A stretch of 64,000 nt of DNA from an uncultured Sphaerochaeta sp. (lineage in GTDB: Bacteria; Spirochaetota; Spirochaetia; Sphaerochaetales; Sphaerochaetaceae): contig NZ_OY781939.1 in NCBI RefSeq assembly GCF_963677315.1, positions 1,488,001 through 1,552,000 of the forward strand. The letters are read 5' to 3'. Both the position numbers and the translations under genes were made by a program. Below, in pieces: positions 27,432 through 36,684 of this stretch; position 1 is the first letter of the stretch; the number at the start of each line of letters is the position of its first letter. The notes beneath the pieces were generated by a model. It was not told the DNA's origin. It saw only the letters and a program-made list of their open reading frames with translations, and searched no databases.

Positions 27432-27647
27432 AAAGAGGCTTTTCTACTTGGATATCGTGAAATGCTTAGGCAAATAAAGCCCGGGCTTGTATTGTGTTTT
27501 GACAAACCGTTTCCAGAAATGGAAGGCAATGTCATCTATATACAAACCGATCGTTTTCCACAAAAGAAGAAAAAGGAGAGAACTATATGGGAGGAAGAGG
27601 AACTGATTCAAGGTACTTTGGACCTAAGCAAATGGACTTCAATTTAG
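27432..27647 (+). pseudogene. 3' remnant of a DUF4417-family gene
   Basis: The open plus-strand frame from the breakpoint reads KEAFLLGYREMLRQIKPGLV, then CFDKPFPEMEGNVIYIQ, then a Lys/Glu-rich tail ending in WTSI. The 'Gly-Tyr-x-x-Met...Lys-Pro...Pro-Phe-x-Glu-Met-x-Gly-Asn' run matches, as far as I can recall, the C-terminus of DUF4417 proteins, which are common on phages and mobile elements. The N-terminal two-thirds are absent and no start codon or promoter is visible. The sequence abuts the truncated binding-protein gene in opposite orientation, so both broke at one event. Confidence 0.55.
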
Positions 27648-27652
27648 TATAA

Positions 27653-27904
27653 CAAGACATAGTAGAGAAAGGAAGAGCAGAAGCAGTTGGAAATATTGAC
27701 AAAGAAATTGGAAAATCCATAGCCTTTCGTGCATGTGCCTGCTGTAAACACTATAGTATCCCTATCGATTCGGAGTATGAGGTATGTCCTGTCTGCGGAT
27801 GGATTGATGATCCGTACCAAAATGCACATCCAAATAGCACCGAAGGAAAAAATTCAATCAGTTTGGATGAGGCAAAGAAAGCATATCTAGTTCAGCATCA
27901 ATAG
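27653..27904 (+). pseudogene. Cys-rich CPCC-type small zinc protein, lacking a proper start
   Basis: The readable part has RACACCKHYSIPIDSEYEVC, then PVCGWIDDPYQNAHPNSTEG and a final NSISLDEAKKAYLVQHQ. This matches the Cys_rich_CPCC family, in which two Cys pairs flank a 'Tyr-Glu-(I/V)-Cys-Pro-Val-Cys-x-Trp-x-Asp-Asp-x-Gln' core and a 'Gly-x-Asn-x-x-Ser-Leu-x-Glu-Ala' end. The frame is open from 27653, just after a TAA, but contains no ATG, GTG or TTG before the domain, so the 5' end seems lost or altered. Function of the family is unknown. Together with the DUF4417 piece it fills most of the gap 27432-27978. Confidence 0.6.
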
Positions 27905-27978
27905 GTAAAATCTCAGGAAGAGGAAAGGTGTTGTCATTACTTCCCTCCCCCTGAGAAACAGGAGTGATTTACCTGCAA

Positions 27979-29886
27979 TTATCTCAAACGAGTTATCGCC
28001 TCGTTGATACCATCGACATAACCACAATTACGCAACATAAATGTATCATCTGAAGAACTAAGTGTAAGATGAGCCATAGTATCAGGACCAAGTGCCTCTA
28101 GCTTGATAAGAAGTTGATTCCAACCTTTCTCTAGATGAGCCTTTGCATAATTAGCTGAATCGCCTTCCCCTACGCCACCAAGGTTCGGTCTAAAGGGAAC
28201 ATTCTTGGTAGTCTCATGCACGAAAGAACCATTGAGGAAGAAAGCACTTCTGCCATTGGTAGGCACACCGATGTATACATCCATTTGGCGTTCAACGAAA
28301 ATTTCGTGGAGATAATACACTACCCCAGTATCACTAAAAGATGGTTGCAAGTCATTATCAACAGTCCAATGTTCTTTGAAAGCTACCGGCAAAGAACTAA
28401 ATATCTCTGATTCAGGAACAGTCGTAGCGTCCTCCAACCGTTTTCCCTTAAAGAATGGAGAGATGAAGAATCTTCTTCCACCACAGAGCACCAGTGGAAT
28501 AGCTTGAGGAATAGGTCTATTCATCATTTGCAGCTGCACGAACCCTACATTGCTTTGCTTAATCATCTGAGAATTGGCACGTATCAAGTAGGTACAAGAG
28601 ACTTGCTCTCTTTTTTTCAACCTAGTTACTGCCATTTCCTCTTCAGTAGAAAAACCTTCAGGAAGCATTAAGGAAGCCTTCACATCCACTGAGCCAAAAT
28701 TTTCATTGGTAATCGAAAGCGTAACAGTTGAAGGTCGGGAACCAATGATGGCTGCATCATCTTGATAGGATAGCTCCAGCTTCAAGCCGCCAGTATTGAA
28801 CTCAATTGTATTGCTTTTATAGGATTCGAGCCAAGCTGGATCAAGTTTTTTACAATTTTCCAGAGCCAACTCCTTGGTAATTGCAGTAGGATCTCCTTTC
28901 CCCCAATAGGCAAGTACTCTCTTGGTCATTTCATAGGTTTGTTCTGTCAACTCATCAACCTCAGTAGGAGTCTCGAGGTTCTCTATCCCACCAGTAGCAA
29001 TATTCACAGTGATATTCTTTCCGAGTGGTTCAATCCACCGACTTGGAAGTTTATCATATCCAAGAATGATCCCAAGTGTTGCACCAACAGTAGCTCCTGT
29101 ACAATCTGTATCATACCCACAATTAACCGCCTTACACATGGCATCACCAAAGTCTGTACCATATAACAGACCTATAGTCTGAAACCCTAGGTTCAAAGGT
29201 GAGTACTGAGCATTCGGATCATAGAATTTTTCATACAATGCATGTCTTGCATCCTCGTATCCCTCTCCTCTACTATGAAGTTCCATTGCCTCACTAATAC
29301 AAGCAGCTGTAAGAGAGTCCTCTGGGATTGCCTTCAATCCAATCTTTGTGAGCTCTAAAGGATCATCTATGAAGAAAGCCATAGATTGCATTACTGCGTT
29401 ATATACTTCCCCAAAAACAGATTCCCCTCCTCCATGATCACAGATAGCATCCATAAATGCATAGTATGCAGCAATCTCTGGATGTCCTGGAGCAACGCAT
29501 GCCCATATCTCACTCCTGATTGGAGAACCCATACAATCCTTAAAGGGGTTGTTGTACCAACTACATACAGGAGGTAATAACCCTTTGTTCATATTCACCT
29601 TTGCAAATCCATACTCATCGAAATTATACTTGATGCTATCCATCCATGATTGAGCAAGATCGTGAGCAGTGAAACCTGGGCCTTTTTGACGAAGTACCTG
29701 CAACCACACCAACTGCATTTCCAAATCATCATTAGGTATCCCTCCTTCAGGCAAAGAGGGGTACCAATCGACATGAAACATCTCTTTTTCCCCATAGCCT
29801 TTTTCCAGTGGACCACCTAACGTCCCTCCACTGTTCTTACCCATCCAACATCCTGTCATCTTGTTTTTAAATTCTTGTTCTGTCAT
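27979..29886 (-). CDS. ADP-ribosylglycohydrolase-fold protein with C-terminal beta-sandwich, in a sugar-import operon
   Basis: About 635 residues. Residues 1-330 are an ADP-ribosylglycohydrolase (ARH/DraG) domain: NDDLEMQLVW (Asp53, Asp54) and VNCGYDTDCTGATVGAT supply the two acidic metal-binding motifs, and DAICDHGGGESVFGEVY lies between them. Residues from about 360 form beta-rich segments, and the end (VYIGVPTNGRSAFFLNGSF, then KGWNQLLIKLEALGP) looks like a galactose-binding or PA14-like beta-sandwich. The last gene of an operon with two permeases and a binding protein, it probably cleaves an imported glycoside rather than ADP-ribose; that is an inference. No signal peptide is seen. The ATG at 29886 has AAGGG upstream. 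Confidence 0.75.
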   Translation of the reverse strand: MTEQEFKNKMTGCWMGKNSGGTLGGPLEKGYGEKEMFHVDWYPSLPEGGIPNDDLEMQLVWLQVLRQKGPGFTAHDLAQSWMDSIKYNFDEYGFAKVNMNKGLLPPVCSWYNNPFKDCMGSPIRSEIWACVAPGHPEIAAYYAFMDAICDHGGGESVFGEVYNAVMQSMAFFIDDPLELTKIGLKAIPEDSLTAACISEAMELHSRGEGYEDARHALYEKFYDPNAQYSPLNLGFQTIGLLYGTDFGDAMCKAVNCGYDTDCTGATVGATLGIILGYDKLPSRWIEPLGKNITVNIATGGIENLETPTEVDELTEQTYEMTKRVLAYWGKGDPTAITKELALENCKKLDPAWLESYKSNTIEFNTGGLKLELSYQDDAAIIGSRPSTVTLSITNENFGSVDVKASLMLPEGFSTEEEMAVTRLKKREQVSCTYLIRANSQMIKQSNVGFVQLQMMNRPIPQAIPLVLCGGRRFFISPFFKGKRLEDATTVPESEIFSSLPVAFKEHWTVDNDLQPSFSDTGVVYYLHEIFVERQMDVYIGVPTNGRSAFFLNGSFVHETTKNVPFRPNLGGVGEGDSANYAKAHLEKGWNQLLIKLEALGPDTMAHLTLSSSDDTFMLRNCGYVDGINEAITRLR

Positions 29887-29924
29887 ATACCTACCCTTCT
29901 TACAATATTCCAATATTTAGATTT

Positions 29925-30713
29925 CTATTGCTTCACTGAACCAGCATTCAAGCCAACAACAATGAACTTCTGCATGAAAAAATACACAATGATACTTGGA
30001 AGCAAAATGAGGAATAGTGCGCTGTACAACATACCCATGCGCCCTCCATACATTGACTGGAACTTATTTGGTATAACGGTAATGGTCATCATGGATTCCT
30101 TGCGAAGCATTACAAAAGCAAATAAGTATTCATTCCAGCTGGAAAGCATTGTCCAAATAAAAGCCATAACCAATGATGGCCTACACATAGGAAGCGCGAT
30201 GGACCACATGGAGTGCCCCGCTGAACAGCCATCGAGTAAGCTTGCTTCCAGCACAGAATTCGGGACCTCATCAAATCCATTTTTCATCATCAGAAGATTA
30301 AAAGGAGCAATCGTCACTACATAGGGTCCCAACAGTGCAAGATAGGTATTAATTAATCCTAAACGCGAGTTAATCTGGAAAATTGGCACCAAGATTGAGG
30401 CTCCTGGAAGAAGCAACGCAGATAGAATAAATACAAAGAAAAAATGCTTAAGGGGGAAATCTAATTTGGAAAAGGCAAAACCGGCCAGAACATCCAACAA
30501 AACCACTACAACAACTGTCATGACAGCAACAACAAGACTGTTCATGAAATATGTATAGATATGATATTTGGTTAGGATTTCTACATAGTTTTGAATACCT
30601 CCTCCTTGAAAAGACCCATATACCAAAATGGAGAGCGGAAGCAGGATGATTGCTAATCCTATAAAACTTACTAAATATATTCCCAAAATCGTTTTTTTCG
30701 TGCGCTTTACCAT
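29925..30713 (-). CDS. Sugar ABC transporter permease, MalG type
   Basis: About 262 residues with six spans. The N-terminus TILGIYLVSFIGLAIILLPL and the C-terminus KFIVVGLNAGSVKQ fit MalG-like CUT1 permeases. The EAA loop is unusual: SVLEASLLDGCSAGHSMWSI replaces the common E-A-A-x-I-D-G-A form with E-A-S-L-L-D-G-C. An ATG at 30713 preceded by GGAGGTG is a clear start, although the frame is open 15 codons further upstream. It starts one base beyond the end of the MalF-type gene, so translation is coupled. Confidence 0.9.
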   Translation of the reverse strand: MVKRTKKTILGIYLVSFIGLAIILLPLSILVYGSFQGGGIQNYVEILTKYHIYTYFMNSLVVAVMTVVVVVLLDVLAGFAFSKLDFPLKHFFFVFILSALLLPGASILVPIFQINSRLGLINTYLALLGPYVVTIAPFNLLMMKNGFDEVPNSVLEASLLDGCSAGHSMWSIALPMCRPSLVMAFIWTMLSSWNEYLFAFVMLRKESMMTITVIPNKFQSMYGGRMGMLYSALFLILLPSIIVYFFMQKFIVVGLNAGSVKQ

Positions 30714-30714
30714 A

Positions 30715-31587
30715 CTACACCTCCAACGATTTTGCGTTATACGCACGTAACTGCACAATGGTAATGACCAATGCGATTAAAAACATGATCATGGAAATTG
30801 CACTCGAATATCCTTGTCGAAAATTCACAAAAGCTACTTGATAGAGATATGTCGCAAAGGTCTGGGTTGCATTAGCTGGACCTCCTCCGGTTAATGCAAC
30901 AACTAAATCAAATTGCTTTAAGGCTCCAATAACTCCGACAATTGTTAAATTATACGTTGTGCCTCTGCAGAATGGTACAATGATGTGCCGAAGGATCTGT
31001 CGTTGGGTTGCTCCATCAATCATTGCAGAGTCAAACATATCATCACTGATAGAAACAATTGTTCCATAGTAGAGAGTCATGGAATAACCAGTCCATTGCC
31101 AAATATTCACCATGATTATTACCCAAATCGCCAGCTGTGGGTCCGATAAAGGACCTCTAATACCAAATAGTTTCAACACTTCCTTCAAATACCCAATGTT
31201 AGGATCAAGCAACCGGAAGAACACTGAGCCAATGATGATAGGACTTAACATAGCAGGCATAAAAATCACTGCTTTGGTCATATCCCTGCCAAAGTATGCA
31301 TTGCGGAACATACTTGCCAGCAAAAGACCCAAAACACACTGTATGGATACTGTGGCAACTGCAAAATAAAAAAAGTTCCTTGTGGTTATTGAAAATACAC
31401 TATCTGAGAAAAGCGTCCTGTAGTTTTCAAAACCCACAAAATCCTTTGTTTTTGCTATACCATTCCAATTGAAGAAACTTATCTGTATGTTATAAATTAC
31501 TGGATAAACCATATAAATAAGCAAGAACAATAGTAAGGGAGCTACGAAGAGCAATCCAGTTCTTGCAGAATGCTTATATTTTATCAT
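30715..31587 (-). CDS. Sugar ABC transporter permease, MalF type
   Basis: A 290-residue permease with six spans. TGLLFVAPLLLFLLIYMVYP opens the first helix, and the EAA loop is DMFDSAMIDGATQRQILRH followed by IIVPF. It partners the MalG-type protein downstream to make one CUT1 importer. It lies 59 bases below the binding-protein gene, with a strong hairpin in between. Its substrate is presumably the glycoside handled by the ARH-fold protein. No ATPase is encoded nearby. Confidence 0.9.
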   Translation of the reverse strand: MIKYKHSARTGLLFVAPLLLFLLIYMVYPVIYNIQISFFNWNGIAKTKDFVGFENYRTLFSDSVFSITTRNFFYFAVATVSIQCVLGLLLASMFRNAYFGRDMTKAVIFMPAMLSPIIIGSVFFRLLDPNIGYLKEVLKLFGIRGPLSDPQLAIWVIIMVNIWQWTGYSMTLYYGTIVSISDDMFDSAMIDGATQRQILRHIIVPFCRGTTYNLTIVGVIGALKQFDLVVALTGGGPANATQTFATYLYQVAFVNFRQGYSSAISMIMFLIALVITIVQLRAYNAKSLEV

Positions 31588-31600
31588 GAGACACCTTTAC

Positions 31601-31638
31601 TAGAGAGGGAAGCCAGCATTTCTGACTTCCCCTCTCTA
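31601..31638 (-). terminator. Hairpin between binding-protein and permease genes
   Basis: TAGAGAGGGAAG..CAG (31601-31616) pairs with CTG..CTTCCCCTCTCTA (31622-31638) around a five-base loop, with one bulge. It sits directly after the binding-protein stop codon and before the MalF-type gene. This position suits an mRNA-stabilising or attenuating element that raises binding-protein output over permease output. Confidence 0.75.
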
Positions 31639-31646
31639 TCACAATT

Positions 31647-32975
31647 TTATTTATTACCAACTTTCTTCTGCATTACTTCACCGGCTTCCTGCGGGGTAAT
31701 CTGTCCCGCTGCAAGCTGCTGAAGAGTGTCATATAATGCTTGGTTCACGTCGGAATACAGTGATGTTCTGAAGCCAAGTGTTCTCTCTCCCGAAATTGCT
31801 GAAACGATGACATCATAACAAGCCCGATAGTCCTCTGGTAGCTCAACAGAAGGAGAAGGAGAATCAACAAGAACACTGAAGAAACCCAAGGAATCTACAA
31901 CTTGTTGCTGCATGTCATAACTAATCCATTTAATGAAATCCCAGGCAGCATCCTTATTCTCGGAATCAATGTTTATAGCCCACGTTACATCAGGTGCAGA
32001 TAAGGCAATCGCACTGTTTCCTTCAATAGCAGGAAATGTTGCAATGGAAATATCATTGCTTGAGAAGGTTTCATAGAAGGAATTCTCCTTCTTTAAAGTA
32101 CCAAGTTCCCAAGAGCCATTAAACATCATCGGTATGGTACTATTGCCATCATCGTCTCTCCACAAGGAATATCCTTCATTATACATAGTCGTTGAGATTG
32201 CTCCATCTTGGACAATTCCTTCACTGTAGAGTTTCTGATAATAATCAAAAGCCTTAACTACATCCCTCTCTGTCCAGCTTGCCTGTTTTGCAAAGACTTC
32301 ATTCGCAAGCTCTTTATTAATTGTTCCCATAATTACGATGAACATATCTAGATTTTGCCACTCATCCCTGCCTCCAAACATGAGAGGAATCAAGCCATTT
32401 TCCCTTAATCCAGAAGTAGTTTTCTCCAGTTGTACCCAATCATGAGGAACAGGTACATTTGCCCTTCTCATCAAGTGATTGTTATACCAGATAAACCCGG
32501 AGGCACTCATTGCACTGGGAAATGCGAATACTTCATCTCCTGAGAGAAGAATTGTACTTAAAGAAGCAGGGGTAAACTTATTCTGCCAATTTGCTCCCCA
32601 CTCTCTTTCTGCATAACTCCCCAAAGGTTCCAATCGATCTTTAAACTCTTCCAAAACTGAACCAGACGCAAGTCCGATTACATCAGGAGCAGTTCCAGCT
32701 GCAAAGTCTACACGGAGTGATTGCATGTGATCTTCAGTTCTTAAGAGCTTGAAAGAAAGATCAGCATTAGGATTCGCTGCCTTAAAGTCTTCCTCGATTG
32801 CTCGACTTTGCGAGTCGTCGTCCGTTAGCCCCTTGTACATCCCCAACCCATGTTGCCAAGATTGAACTGTAACGGTAGTTTTCCCTCCTACACCTTCAGA
32901 TGTACCCCGAGCAAAAATAGTACCAACACAGAACATCAGCATCAGGCTTATGAACAATACAATTCCTTTTTTCAT
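31647..32975 (-). CDS. Sugar ABC transporter solute-binding protein (family 1)
   Basis: About 442 residues. The N-terminus MKKGIVLFISLMLMFCVGTI is a signal peptide; cleavage is likely near IFA-RG, giving a mature start rich in Gly, Thr and Ser. The body has DFAAGTAPDVIGL and PLMFGGRDEWQNLDMF, then FNGSWELGTLKKENSFYETF, a family-1 sugar-binding layout, and ends with LAAGQITPQEAGEVMQKKVG. It should bind the imported sugar outside the cytoplasmic membrane. The ATG at 32975 has GGGAGGAA upstream. It is the first gene of the operon that continues to the ARH-fold gene, divergent from the AraC-type regulator. Confidence 0.9.
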   Translation of the reverse strand: MKKGIVLFISLMLMFCVGTIFARGTSEGVGGKTTVTVQSWQHGLGMYKGLTDDDSQSRAIEEDFKAANPNADLSFKLLRTEDHMQSLRVDFAAGTAPDVIGLASGSVLEEFKDRLEPLGSYAEREWGANWQNKFTPASLSTILLSGDEVFAFPSAMSASGFIWYNNHLMRRANVPVPHDWVQLEKTTSGLRENGLIPLMFGGRDEWQNLDMFIVIMGTINKELANEVFAKQASWTERDVVKAFDYYQKLYSEGIVQDGAISTTMYNEGYSLWRDDDGNSTIPMMFNGSWELGTLKKENSFYETFSSNDISIATFPAIEGNSAIALSAPDVTWAINIDSENKDAAWDFIKWISYDMQQQVVDSLGFFSVLVDSPSPSVELPEDYRACYDVIVSAISGERTLGFRTSLYSDVNQALYDTLQQLAAGQITPQEAGEVMQKKVGNK

Positions 32976-33104
32976 AACATTCCTCCCTTTAACAAATACC
33001 AGGGACAATATCCCTTTGTCTGTTATGGTAGGCTCTAGAGAAGATGAACAGAAGGGGAAAAAATTTATAAAAGTTGGGTATTATTTTAAGATTTCAAATA
33101 CCTA

Positions 33105-33113
33105 TGATATAAT
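33105..33113 (+). promoter_or_regulatory. Extended -10 promoter abutting the AraC gene start
   Basis: TG-A-TATAAT is an extended -10 element with a perfect hexamer at 33108-33113. A start point six or seven bases on falls at about 33120, the A of the regulator's ATG. No -35 match and no ribosome-binding site are visible. The transcript may therefore be leaderless. Confidence 0.6.
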
Positions 33114-33119
33114 TAATAC

Positions 33120-34541
33120 ATGTATCAAGTGATGTTACTCAGTAACGAACACTACAGAACAACCACTTTGAAGAAGTATAGCAATATTCAAGTTTCGCAA
33201 TTAAAGAAACATGACACGCTCATTGGCTTTCTTCCAGACTCATCAATTGACGTACTCATTATTTGTCAAGATTTCGAACGGCACCCTGTTGTTTCTCAAA
33301 TCAAAAAACTTTTAGAAAATTGTGTTTTCATTTGTGTTGGCAATTGCCATCTTGCATCAGCTAGTCATGTTTCATCCGTTCTGGAGGCTTTTGATAATAT
33401 AAGCAAGTTTTGCGACATGCCTGCTGAGAAACAGCTGCCATTCTCTGTTACACTTTCATTCTTAAGAACATTAACGAATCCATTACGTGCAACAAAACTT
33501 GACGAAGGTATCTTGGGGTTATTTCCTGAATATCATTTTTTTGCGTGTATTGTGGAGACAGCAAAGCAAAGGACAAACTTACTTCCATATATCTATCACC
33601 AGATTATTGATATAGACAAGAATTGTCTTGCATACAGATTCAGTGAAGAACGCGCGATAGTAGTTTTATACACAAAACATAATGCACAAGAATTGCAGAA
33701 CCACATACATACATATTTTCTCCATACAGATCGAAGTGCATTTCGAGTATATACTGGTACGGTACAAGAGGGGCTGGTGGGTATATATACATCATTTTTT
33801 GAAGCTTATGAAACATTATACGTTGATGGATTGTTCACGCCTTGTTCCAACTTTGAGGATATTAGTGATCAACATTATGAGAAACCAGACGATATTATCA
33901 TGCTTGAGCATGAAATTATTAGCAGCATGCAATACAGACAAGGGCGTGATGCTATTCCTCTCGTATTAAAGTGGTTTGATATATGCCGAGCTACTACCGC
34001 CTCATTCACAAATATACAGTGTGAAGCAATTCTATTGTATGGAGATATCAAACGTGTCATTTTCGATCATTATGTTCTGAAACCCCGAAGAATCAAACGA
34101 GGGTTGGAGGTATTTGAAATCATCAACATCCCTACATTTGAGGAGTTAAAAACATGGTTTATTGTATGGCTCGATTATACACTTACCGATTTCGCCAAAG
34201 CGAGGAATAAAGCACCTCGCTTTACTTCAGCAAATGCTTACCAATTCATAGAAAATCATATTTGTGAAGATTGTTCATTAACCAATCTAGCCGAATATTT
34301 CAATCTTACCAGTCAATACGTGAGTACCTTATTCAAACAACAATGTGGCTGCACCTTTCAAAACTATGTAACAAAACAAAAAATGAAGAAAGCTGGAGAA
34401 TTGCTCCTCCAGTCAGATAAAAGCATACATGAGACAGCAAAACAACTGGGTTTCTCCGATCAGAAATATTTTAGAACTATTTTTAAGGCATATTGGAAGG
34501 TAACCCCCAAGATGTATACGAAGCAGAACCAGCCGTATTAA
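33120..34541 (+). CDS. AraC-family transcriptional regulator
   Basis: A 473-residue protein. The last 100 residues are an AraC-type double helix-turn-helix: YQFIENHICEDCSLTNLAEY, FNLTSQYVSTLFKQQCGCTF and TAKQLGFSDQKYFRTIFKAY, then PKMYTKQN. The first 100 residues alternate strands and helices (MYQVMLLSNEHYRTTTLKKY, then VLIICQDF and CVFICVGNC) and may be a degenerate receiver-like fold, without the usual phospho-acceptor pattern. The middle resembles the variable region of YesN-like regulators. It is divergent from the binding protein-permease-ARH operon and most likely controls it. No SD is seen before its ATG. Confidence 0.85.
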   Translation: MYQVMLLSNEHYRTTTLKKYSNIQVSQLKKHDTLIGFLPDSSIDVLIICQDFERHPVVSQIKKLLENCVFICVGNCHLASASHVSSVLEAFDNISKFCDMPAEKQLPFSVTLSFLRTLTNPLRATKLDEGILGLFPEYHFFACIVETAKQRTNLLPYIYHQIIDIDKNCLAYRFSEERAIVVLYTKHNAQELQNHIHTYFLHTDRSAFRVYTGTVQEGLVGIYTSFFEAYETLYVDGLFTPCSNFEDISDQHYEKPDDIIMLEHEIISSMQYRQGRDAIPLVLKWFDICRATTASFTNIQCEAILLYGDIKRVIFDHYVLKPRRIKRGLEVFEIINIPTFEELKTWFIVWLDYTLTDFAKARNKAPRFTSANAYQFIENHICEDCSLTNLAEYFNLTSQYVSTLFKQQCGCTFQNYVTKQKMKKAGELLLQSDKSIHETAKQLGFSDQKYFRTIFKAYWKVTPKMYTKQNQPY

Positions 34542-34660
34542 CAGGGAAAGCAGTGTTCTTAGATAGAAGATAACAACCCAATTTCCCCAAAAAACTAAAA
34601 ACCTTCACGGATTAACAGTTTATCTGAATGCAATAATGTATGGCCGTTCTGATCCCAATA

Positions 34661-34960
34661 TTATTGGCAAGCCTTTTCTGTTAGAATTACTTTCCCATTC
34701 TCTTCTACATTATACATCTCTACTTCATCATTCAAGAAAGCATTCAAGCTGATATATCCTAACATCCAACTATCGGCGGCATGCTGATGAAGTAACCCAA
34801 GAAATAAATACATGGATGTGTTACATTACAGGAAACCATGTCTTACTTCTCCAGTTTCTGGCACAACCATTCACTTGGGCGTCCTATCAAATTTCTTGAA
34901 TACAGTACTACGAATTTTTCTCGCCCGCTTTCAAGTTTAATGCTAAGGTAACATAAAGAA
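34661..34960 (-). pseudogene. Possible decayed coding sequence in the gap 34542-35000
   Basis: Two minus-strand stretches read like real protein. One (stop at 34843) ends REKFVVLYSRNLIGRPSEWL followed by CQKLEK. A second, 34661-34813, reads MYLFLGLLHQHAADSWMLGY and then ISLNAFLNDEVEMYNVEENG. Neither has a good ribosome site, and I recognise no family. They may be pieces of one older gene or of two. The remainder of this 460-base gap shows nothing else. Confidence 0.3.
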
Positions 34961-35000
34961 ATAAAAAGGCATTAGATTAACTTCACTGGGAGAAAGCGCT

Positions 35001-36584
35001 ATGAAGGAACGCTATGATGTTGTGGTAGTCGGAGGTGGGATTGCTGGATTGGTGGCTTCTGCATATTGTGCCCGCTCTGGGTGCTCAGTCCTACTCTGCG
35101 AGCAGCAAGAGAAGCTTGGTGGACTGGTTAATTCCTTCGAACGAGATGGGTTTATCTATGATCAAGGGATTCGGGCTATTGAAAACTCTGGCATTATTTT
35201 CCCAATGCTGAAACAATTGGATATCGAAATTCCATGGGTAAGAAGTCCTGTCACCCTTGCAGCCAGCGATGAGAAGATTGTGGTAGAAAGCAAAGAGAGC
35301 TTTGTCGGCTACCAAGCAATGCTTGAAAACCTGTATCCCCAGAACAAGCAAGACATTGCTGCCATCATGGAGGAGATCAAGAAGATCACCACCTATATGG
35401 ATGTATTGTATGGAATCGACAACCCAATGTTCCTCGACTCCTATGATGATTTCTCCTACGTACGAAAAACCCTTTTACCTTGGTTATTCAAGTATATGAA
35501 AACCATCGGGAAAATTGGCAAGCTGAACGAGCCGGTAGCCAAACACTTGCAAAAATTCACCAACAACCAGGCCTTGATAGACATCATCGCCCAGCATTTC
35601 TTTGCAGATACCCCAACCTTCTTTGCCTTGAGTTACTTTGGGCTGTATCTCGAGTACCAGTACCCCATAGGGGGAACGGGAGCTCTTCCTGGAGCACTGG
35701 AGGACTATCTTCGCTCCCATGATGTGGACATCCAGTTGAACTACCCTGTCACAAAGATAGATGTGGAACAACAGACTATTGAAGGTCGTATCAAATATGA
35801 TCATCTTATCTGGGCAGCAGATTTAAAGCAGCTTTACAGAATTCTTAAAACTAATCCACTACGTGATCCAAAAATGCAAAATACTATAGAGAAAACAAGT
35901 TGCCTGCTTGAAACAAAGCACGGAGGGGACTCCATCTTCTCTCTCTTTGTTGCAACTGATCTTCCTCCATCGTATTTCAAGGAACGCTCTACCCCTCACT
36001 TGTTCTATACCCCTAACACCAAGGGACTGAGTACGGTAGACATAAAAGCTTTGGATCCTACAATCCATGATAAACAAGTGATCAAGGAGTATCTCAAGGC
36101 ATATCTGGAAACCACTACTTATGAGATTTCCATCCCAGCTCTCAGGGATCTGAATCTGGCTCCTCCTGGAAAAACTGCTATCATTATCAGCACACTGGCT
36201 TCCTATGAGCTATTCAAACGTATTGAGGATGATGGTTGGTATGAAGAGGCTAAGCAGTTCTCCCAGGAGCACATGATTAAAACACTTGCTTCCTCCCTCT
36301 ATGAAGGACTGGAAGAACATATTCTGGATGCTTTCACTTCCACCCCGCGTACTATCGAAAAGCTGACAAGCAATAGTGAGGGAGCTATCACTGGTTGGGC
36401 ATTCACCGAGGGAGAGGTTCCTGTTATCCATTCGATGAAGAAAATTACCAAGTCTGTCATTACCCCACTTCCTCACATAAGCCAAGCAGGGCAATGGAGT
36501 TTCAGCCCCTCTGGGCTGCCCATCTCAGTCATGACGGGAAAACTGGCAGCTGGTAGGGCATTGAAGGAATTGGGAAAGAAATGA
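35001..36584 (+). CDS. CrtI-like FAD-dependent oxidoreductase (phytoene desaturase / retinol saturase type)
   Basis: A 527-residue enzyme. The N-terminus YDVVVVGGGIAGLVASAYCA is a dinucleotide-binding fold, followed by LCEQQEKLGGLVNSFERDGF, the CrtI-family FAD loop. Near the C-terminus TGWAFTEGEVPV and GQWSFSPSGLPISVMTGKLA complete the flavin site. The family includes carotenoid desaturases, retinol saturases and related amine-oxidase-like enzymes; the exact substrate is not clear, and no carotenoid gene adjoins. It has the GGGAG ribosome site expected and stands alone, with the ATPase repeat region downstream. Membrane association at a hydrophobic patch is likely by family. Confidence 0.75.
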   Translation: MKERYDVVVVGGGIAGLVASAYCARSGCSVLLCEQQEKLGGLVNSFERDGFIYDQGIRAIENSGIIFPMLKQLDIEIPWVRSPVTLAASDEKIVVESKESFVGYQAMLENLYPQNKQDIAAIMEEIKKITTYMDVLYGIDNPMFLDSYDDFSYVRKTLLPWLFKYMKTIGKIGKLNEPVAKHLQKFTNNQALIDIIAQHFFADTPTFFALSYFGLYLEYQYPIGGTGALPGALEDYLRSHDVDIQLNYPVTKIDVEQQTIEGRIKYDHLIWAADLKQLYRILKTNPLRDPKMQNTIEKTSCLLETKHGGDSIFSLFVATDLPPSYFKERSTPHLFYTPNTKGLSTVDIKALDPTIHDKQVIKEYLKAYLETTTYEISIPALRDLNLAPPGKTAIIISTLASYELFKRIEDDGWYEEAKQFSQEHMIKTLASSLYEGLEEHILDAFTSTPRTIEKLTSNSEGAITGWAFTEGEVPVIHSMKKITKSVITPLPHISQAGQWSFSPSGLPISVMTGKLAAGRALKELGKK

Positions 36585-36684
36585 GGTTGCAGAAAACGAG
36601 GATTTTCAGGCTATAGATATAGTACATAACGTATTTTAAATATTATATATATACCATATATACAGTTAAATGTGTTATAGGCCT

